A DNA stretch of 64,000 bases, from positions 16,086 through 80,085 of the forward strand of contig PBJL01000031.1 of the NCBI GenBank assembly GCA_002721105.1, in the 5' to 3' direction. Position numbers and translations under genes: made by a program. The notes beneath the pieces are model-generated. The model had not been told where the DNA came from, did not search any database, and was given only the letters and a program-made list of their open reading frames with translations. The stretch's first letter is position 1. Every line of letters begins with the position of its first letter. This document shows positions 59,813 through 64,000 of the stretch, piece by piece. This DNA is from Acidiferrobacteraceae bacterium. Its GTDB lineage: Bacteria; Pseudomonadota; Gammaproteobacteria; Arenicellales; UBA868.

Positions 59813-61594
59813 TCAAAGCGGCCAAACGAGAAGAATCATTGGTAACCCTACCGCTATTACAAGAACTTCTAAAGGTAATCCCATTTTCCAATAATCCCCG
59901 AATCGGTAGCCGCCTGGCCCCATGATAATCGTATTATTTTTGTGTCCAATTGGACTAAGAAATGCGCATGAAGCAGAAACCGCAACAGCCATTAAAAAAG
60001 TATCTGGATTCGCGTTTAGTCCTTCGGCAACCTCAATAGCGATCGGAGCAGCTATCAATACCGTCGCTACGTTATTTAAGATATCCGACAATGTCATCGT
60101 CACAATCATTATTATTAGCAATATCAAAAAAACCGGAGTTTCCTTAGTTGAAATGACAATTTCACGTGCCATTACACTTGTAATGCCACTACTTTCCATT
60201 GCAATACCAATTGGAATCATGGATCCAACAAGTATGATTACTGGCCATTCGATACTTTCATATAGCTCAGTAACTGGAACAATTCCCATGACCACATAGA
60301 CTAAAGCAATAAATCCCAGAGCAACTGTCATATCAACAATACCAATGCTTGTGCTTACAATTGCTATCAAAAAGCTGATCGTCGCGATTCCCCATTTGCG
60401 CCTCTGAAGTAATTTAAGCCCTCTCTCCGCTAATGGTAAGCAACCAATTTGGGACACAACTTCCGGTAAACGATCCTCTGGCCCAATAAGAAGAAGAATG
60501 TCGCCTGCTTTTATTCTTACTGTTCGAACTCGATCTCTAAACCTAACCCCACGCCTTGATACTCCTAGCAAATTGACCCCATGGCGATATGAAAGCTGCA
60601 GATTTGAAGCAGTTTTTCCTTCAATCTTTGATCCCACGGGAACCACTACTTCCGCCATCGCCTGATTTTCACCCAATAACTCAATTGAGTCATTTACACC
60701 GATAAATTCTAAATGAGCCGCTCCAACGAAGGCTTCTGTCGAAGAGGCAGGGCCTTGCATTACTATGAAATCACTTTCATGTAACAATTCTCTTCGACCT
60801 GATCCCGGAAGTCTTGTACCTTTTCGAATCACGCCCAACAAAGAAATATCATGTTCTTCGGCTAATTGAGATAATTCAGCTAAAGAAGTTCCTATAAACT
60901 TGGATTCTTTGGGTATCTTAGCTTCCGAAACAAACCCTACCATATCTTGAAGTTCAGTTCGGGCATCAGTTCTGGATCCAGATTTTGGCAAAAACCGCCA
61001 TCCTACTAACGTAATAAATAGGATGCCGGTTATAGTAAGTACTATTCCTACTGGCGCAAAATCAAATAGTCTAAATGGGGCTCCTAAAGTTTGTTCTCTA
61101 TATATAGCAATAATAATATTAGGGGGCGTTCCAATCAGTGTCACCATACCACCTAAGATGGTTGCAAACGACAGCGGCATCAAAGTTAAAGAAAGACTTC
61201 TTTTGGCTTTCTTAGCAGTTCCGGCATCGACAGGCATCAATAAAGCTAGAGCGGCAACATTGTTCATTAACGCAGAAAGACCCGCTGCGATACTACCCAT
61301 GATTCCTATATGTATTGAGATTTTTCGATCTTTACTAAAAAAATATTTGACTATCAATTCAACCACGCCTGAATTTGACAAGCCTCGACTTACGATTAAA
61401 ACTAAGGCAATGATGATAGTTGCAGGATGACCAAATCCAGAGAACGCAATATCCTGTGGGATTAAATTTAATGTTACACCAATAATCAAAGCAGAAAATG
61501 CTACTATGTCGTATCTTACTTTGCCCCATAACAACAAAACCAAGACACTTAACACTAAAACCAGTAAGGATGTTTGTTCAATATTAAAGATCAC
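59813..61594 (-). CDS. SLC13/DASS-family transporter with two RCK_C (TrkA-C) domains
   Basis: A 593-residue protein that starts with GTG. It has multiple membrane spans at both ends (about residues 1-205 and 400-593), the family's NVAALALLMPV and NNVATVLIAAPIA hairpin-loop sequences (the SNT-like motif), and two cytosolic TrkA-C domains between them (about 215-300 and 305-385). SLC13 proteins move divalent anions with Na+, and the RCK_C type has been linked to sulfate, sulfonate and tellurite uptake. It may import sulfonate or dicarboxylate for the neighbouring genes, but substrate is not proved. It stands on the minus strand after the sarcosine oxidase genes. Confidence 0.85.
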   Translation of the reverse strand: MIFNIEQTSLLVLVLSVLVLLLWGKVRYDIVAFSALIIGVTLNLIPQDIAFSGFGHPATIIIALVLIVSRGLSNSGVVELIVKYFFSKDRKISIHIGIMGSIAAGLSALMNNVAALALLMPVDAGTAKKAKRSLSLTLMPLSFATILGGMVTLIGTPPNIIIAIYREQTLGAPFRLFDFAPVGIVLTITGILFITLVGWRFLPKSGSRTDARTELQDMVGFVSEAKIPKESKFIGTSLAELSQLAEEHDISLLGVIRKGTRLPGSGRRELLHESDFIVMQGPASSTEAFVGAAHLEFIGVNDSIELLGENQAMAEVVVPVGSKIEGKTASNLQLSYRHGVNLLGVSRRGVRFRDRVRTVRIKAGDILLLIGPEDRLPEVVSQIGCLPLAERGLKLLQRRKWGIATISFLIAIVSTSIGIVDMTVALGFIALVYVVMGIVPVTELYESIEWPVIILVGSMIPIGIAMESSGITSVMAREIVISTKETPVFLILLIIMIVTMTLSDILNNVATVLIAAPIAIEVAEGLNANPDTFLMAVAVSASCAFLSPIGHKNNTIIMGPGGYRFGDYWKMGLPLEVLVIAVGLPMILLVWPL

Positions 61595-61665
61595 AATAGC
61601 TTACTAGGAAATTAACTTAGTTATTTTTCTTTTGCGCAAACAAATCGTGACAATACAATATGGTG

Positions 61666-62313
61666 TCATCTTATCGCAGGTTTATTTTGGAAACCGATAT
61701 TCAACTCAAGTCGGTATAATTTAGTACTATCTATTAGTAACTCTATAAAACTATCTGCAAAACTTCGTCGAACAACAAGTTCAAATTTAGCAACTGCTAC
61801 TTCGCTGCTATTAAGCCGAACGATAAAAATTGGGATTCCATAAAACAATGATTGCGCACAATCACCTTCGCCGAAACTTAACGGGTGTAAATCAAGTGGG
61901 CATCCCCTATTTAAAAGCTCACTGACTTTTGTGCCAGAAACCTGAATGACTGTCTGACCTCCACTAATATTAACTATGGAGTGGAAAAATGGCGCCCAAA
62001 CAGCAATAAGTTGCTTTTCAACAGAGTTATCGTGGTCAGATGAAACTAACAACCATTCATCTGGGCCAAGCCAGCTCACCCTTGTATTTAGGTTAGTTGA
62101 GCTTGTATTGGGTCTTAATGGTATCTTTTGCTCTAAAACAAGTGCCGCTTGGGATAGTGCCAAATCTTCCGATGAATTAATACGAAGATTTAAATGCAGA
62201 CAAAATGGAATTTCAGTGATTGAAATGATTGAATCGCTTTTTGTATTTTTGTTTTGCTTGTATTCCCTATGCGAAAAAAGTGGGCTACGAGCTTGTATGG
62301 ATTGGGAATTCAT
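61666..62313 (-). CDS. soxG: Sarcosine oxidase gamma subunit
   Basis: A 215-residue protein of the SoxG/GcvT-related family. It begins with a variable N-terminus (about 1-30) and has the gamma-subunit patterns WLGPDEWLLVSSDHDN, VVNISGGQTVIQVSG-like HSIVNISGGQTVIQVSGTK, LLNRGCPLDLHPLSFG and FELVVRRSFADSF. In the heterotetramer it stabilises the complex that oxidises sarcosine to glycine, passing the methyl group as formaldehyde or to tetrahydrofolate. It follows soxA by 23 bp on the same strand, in the standard operon order. Confidence 0.9.
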   Translation of the reverse strand: MNSQSIQARSPLFSHREYKQNKNTKSDSIISITEIPFCLHLNLRINSSEDLALSQAALVLEQKIPLRPNTSSTNLNTRVSWLGPDEWLLVSSDHDNSVEKQLIAVWAPFFHSIVNISGGQTVIQVSGTKVSELLNRGCPLDLHPLSFGEGDCAQSLFYGIPIFIVRLNSSEVAVAKFELVVRRSFADSFIELLIDSTKLYRLELNIGFQNKPAIR

Positions 62314-62336
62314 AATCTAAGACGAGTTGGAATATT

Positions 62337-64000
62337 TTAGGAAGTTTTTTGTCGACGATTCTCGGGATCAAAAAAAACAGGTGAGCATATTTCAACCGGA
62401 AATATCTCACCGTGTAATAACTGTGCATAAATAATCTTACCGAGTAGCGATTGCCCACCACGAACTAAACCTAAAGCGATAGACCGATCTAACACAGAGC
62501 TGAAATAACTGGATGTGACATGACCAATCATTTTTACTGGCTTTATTGTGGATGGTTGCTCTACCAACTGTGCGCCTTCAGGCAAAACGTTATCTGAATC
62601 TATCGGCATTAAGCCGACTAATTGTTTTCGATTTTGTTTCAACATTTCTGGGCGTGTCAATGATCGTTTTCCAATAAAATCTTTTTTTTCTGAAATCATA
62701 CTTTTCATACCAAGGTCCAAAGGTGTGACTGATCCATCGGTATCTTGCCCAACTATTATGTAGCCTTTTTCAGCACGAAGAACATGCATGGTTTCAGTTC
62801 CATAAGGCTCTATTTGAAACTCTTTTCCAGCCTCCATTAGAGAATCCCATAAAAGGGACCCATAATTTGATGAAACATTAATCTCATAAGTTCGCTCTCC
62901 ACTAAAACTGATACGGAAAATTCGTGCTGGTATGCCGGATACACTTCCATTCTTAAACGACATGAAAGGAAATTGATCATCGGATAAGTCGATATCAGAG
63001 GAAACTTTTGATAAGACTTTGCGGCTATTTGGGCCGGTCAAATTAATTACAGTCCAGTGATCTGTGACAGACGTTAAATAAACCTGTAATTCGGGCCACT
63101 CAGTTTGGACCCATTTCTCCATCCATGCTAACACATAAGCGGCATTTCCGGTTGTTGTATTCATCAAGTATTGATTTTCGCTTAACCGAGAGGTGACTCC
63201 ATCATCCAAAACCATTCCATCCTCAGTCAGCATAATCCCATATCTACATCGACCAACTTTTAAGCTATCCCATGAATTTATATACATCCAATTCAATAAG
63301 GTTACTGAATCTGGTCCTGATATGTGTATCTTACCCAAAGTAGATGCATCGAGTAGCGCAACACGATTACGAGCTGTTTTACATTCTCTTTTTACTGCCT
63401 CAAGCATGCTCTCACCAACATTCGGGTAATACCATGGTCTTTTCCACTGCCCAACATCTTCAAACAGTGCGCCCAAACTTTGATGACAGTCATGCAGTGC
63501 TGTTTTACGAGTCACGTCAAAAAAACGCTTCCCTATTTTCCTCCCCGCAATAGCGCCAAAACTTACTGGAGTATAGTTCGGACGGTAAGTTGTAGTCCCC
63601 ACTTCACTAGGAGATCGGCCCAATGCTTGAGCTAACAACGCCATGCCATTAATATTTCCAAGCTTACCCTGGTCAGTTCCAAAGCCTAGCGCGGTGTATC
63701 GCTTGACATGTTCAACTGAGGTATATCCTTCACGTACGGCTAGCAAGAGGTCGGCTACTGTGGTATCGTTTTGGTAATCTAAAAATTTTTTCCCACCACG
63801 ACCTTCTTTGAGATGATTTGGAACTACCCACATTGGCTGTAAAGATTCTTCAGTATATTGATCAACAGTAGGTACATCTACTTCTAATTCAGCATTAAAT
63901 CCTACAAGCGTAGCTGCTGTAAAGCCCGCTTCCAGCCCTTCTCGCAAACAATCTCTCAATTCAAATGTTCCATTGCAACTACCCGACGATATCTGCGCTT
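62337..64000 (-). CDS. soxA: Sarcosine oxidase alpha subunit, C-terminal part (runs off right edge)
   Basis: The frame is open to the window edge at 64000 (with AQISSGSCNGTFELRDCL before the TTG/ATG that could be mistaken for a start), so the 5' part of the gene lies outside. The visible 554 residues hold the end of the FAD/NAD dehydrogenase domain and the C-terminal aminomethyltransferase (GcvT-like) domain. Key stretches are RNRVALLDASTLGKIHISGPDS and FDLGM-like PLDLGMKSMISEKKDF, which match the folate-binding domain of SoxA. It transfers the sarcosine methyl group to tetrahydrofolate. The B and D subunit genes are expected upstream, beyond the right edge. Confidence 0.93.
   Translation of the reverse strand, partial: AQISSGSCNGTFELRDCLREGLEAGFTAATLVGFNAELEVDVPTVDQYTEESLQPMWVVPNHLKEGRGGKKFLDYQNDTTVADLLLAVREGYTSVEHVKRYTALGFGTDQGKLGNINGMALLAQALGRSPSEVGTTTYRPNYTPVSFGAIAGRKIGKRFFDVTRKTALHDCHQSLGALFEDVGQWKRPWYYPNVGESMLEAVKRECKTARNRVALLDASTLGKIHISGPDSVTLLNWMYINSWDSLKVGRCRYGIMLTEDGMVLDDGVTSRLSENQYLMNTTTGNAAYVLAWMEKWVQTEWPELQVYLTSVTDHWTVINLTGPNSRKVLSKVSSDIDLSDDQFPFMSFKNGSVSGIPARIFRISFSGERTYEINVSSNYGSLLWDSLMEAGKEFQIEPYGTETMHVLRAEKGYIIVGQDTDGSVTPLDLGMKSMISEKKDFIGKRSLTRPEMLKQNRKQLVGLMPIDSDNVLPEGAQLVEQPSTIKPVKMIGHVTSSYFSSVLDRSIALGLVRGGQSLLGKIIYAQLLHGEIFPVEICSPVFFDPENRRQKTS

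Noticed and set aside
1..64000. Phage, transposon or CRISPR elements
   Set aside because: I saw no transposase, integrase or spaced repeat array, and no pairs of terminal repeats. Repeats found are short and regulatory in look.

Overview
The window is about 64 kb of tightly packed, AT-rich bacterial DNA with no rRNA, tRNA, CRISPR array, transposase or phage gene that I could see. Both strands carry short operons. The block mltG-tmk-holB-tatD (16.6-20.1 kb) follows a gammaproteobacterial order, and the adjacent two-component pair resembles the proteobacterial 'dedicated sortase' regulators. Sarcosine oxidase, hydroxyproline epimerase, corrinoid methyl-transfer and sulfonate-type genes suggest an aerobic, probably marine, heterotrophic proteobacterium, most likely gammaproteobacterial. 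The species cannot be named from this sequence.

Layout. 0-5.7 kb: a solute ABC importer (the substrate-binding gene would lie off the left edge), an FGGY kinase and a GlpD-like dehydrogenase, which together look like a polyol catabolic operon. 5.9-12.9 kb: a triple-RidA protein, an SRAP/YedK DNA-protein crosslink protein, a GST, an Fbp-type ferric iron importer behind a Fur-like site, a GNAT enzyme and a phosphoribosyltransferase. 12.9-20.1 kb: sensor kinase and response regulator, bactofilin, TatD, HolB, Tmk and MltG. 20.2-28.8 kb (all minus strand): a 2-hydroxyacid dehydrogenase, a GH51 arabinofuranosidase, a GlpF-type channel, a secreted pentapeptide-repeat protein, both subunits of an arsenite-oxidase-type enzyme (AioA, AioB) and an unrecognised protein. 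29.1-36.0 kb (plus strand): a corrinoid-dependent methyl-transfer operon with MetF-like reductase, PF13769 protein, free-standing MetH-type activation domain, pterin methyltransferase, zinc-type UroD-family methyltransferase, corrinoid protein, CobW GTPase and GntR regulator.

36.0-48.8 kb: an acyl-CoA synthetase, an ADP-ribosylglycohydrolase, a nucleoside phosphorylase, a rhodanese, a D-2-hydroxyacid dehydrogenase (FAD), a single-chain ABC exporter, a branched-chain aminotransferase, a tungsten-type aldehyde oxidoreductase and BioY. 49.0-56.1 kb: a sugar-acid-like set (two NAD hydroxyacid dehydrogenases, an SDR, a diketo-acid hydrolase and an epimerase-type dehydrogenase), then a hydroxyproline or betaine pair (enolase-superfamily protein and 4-hydroxyproline 2-epimerase). 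56.5-64 kb: ChaC, a split sulfopyruvate-decarboxylase-like TPP enzyme, an aminotransferase, an SLC13 transporter, and the gamma and (partial) alpha subunits of sarcosine oxidase.

Taken together, the genes point to use of methylated and nitrogen- or sulfur-containing osmolytes, polyols and sugar acids, with one-carbon units passing into tetrahydrofolate. The two most unusual units are the arsenite-oxidase cassette with its odd companions (23.4-28.8 kb) and the methyl-transfer operon (29.1-36.0 kb), whose methyl donor is unknown.
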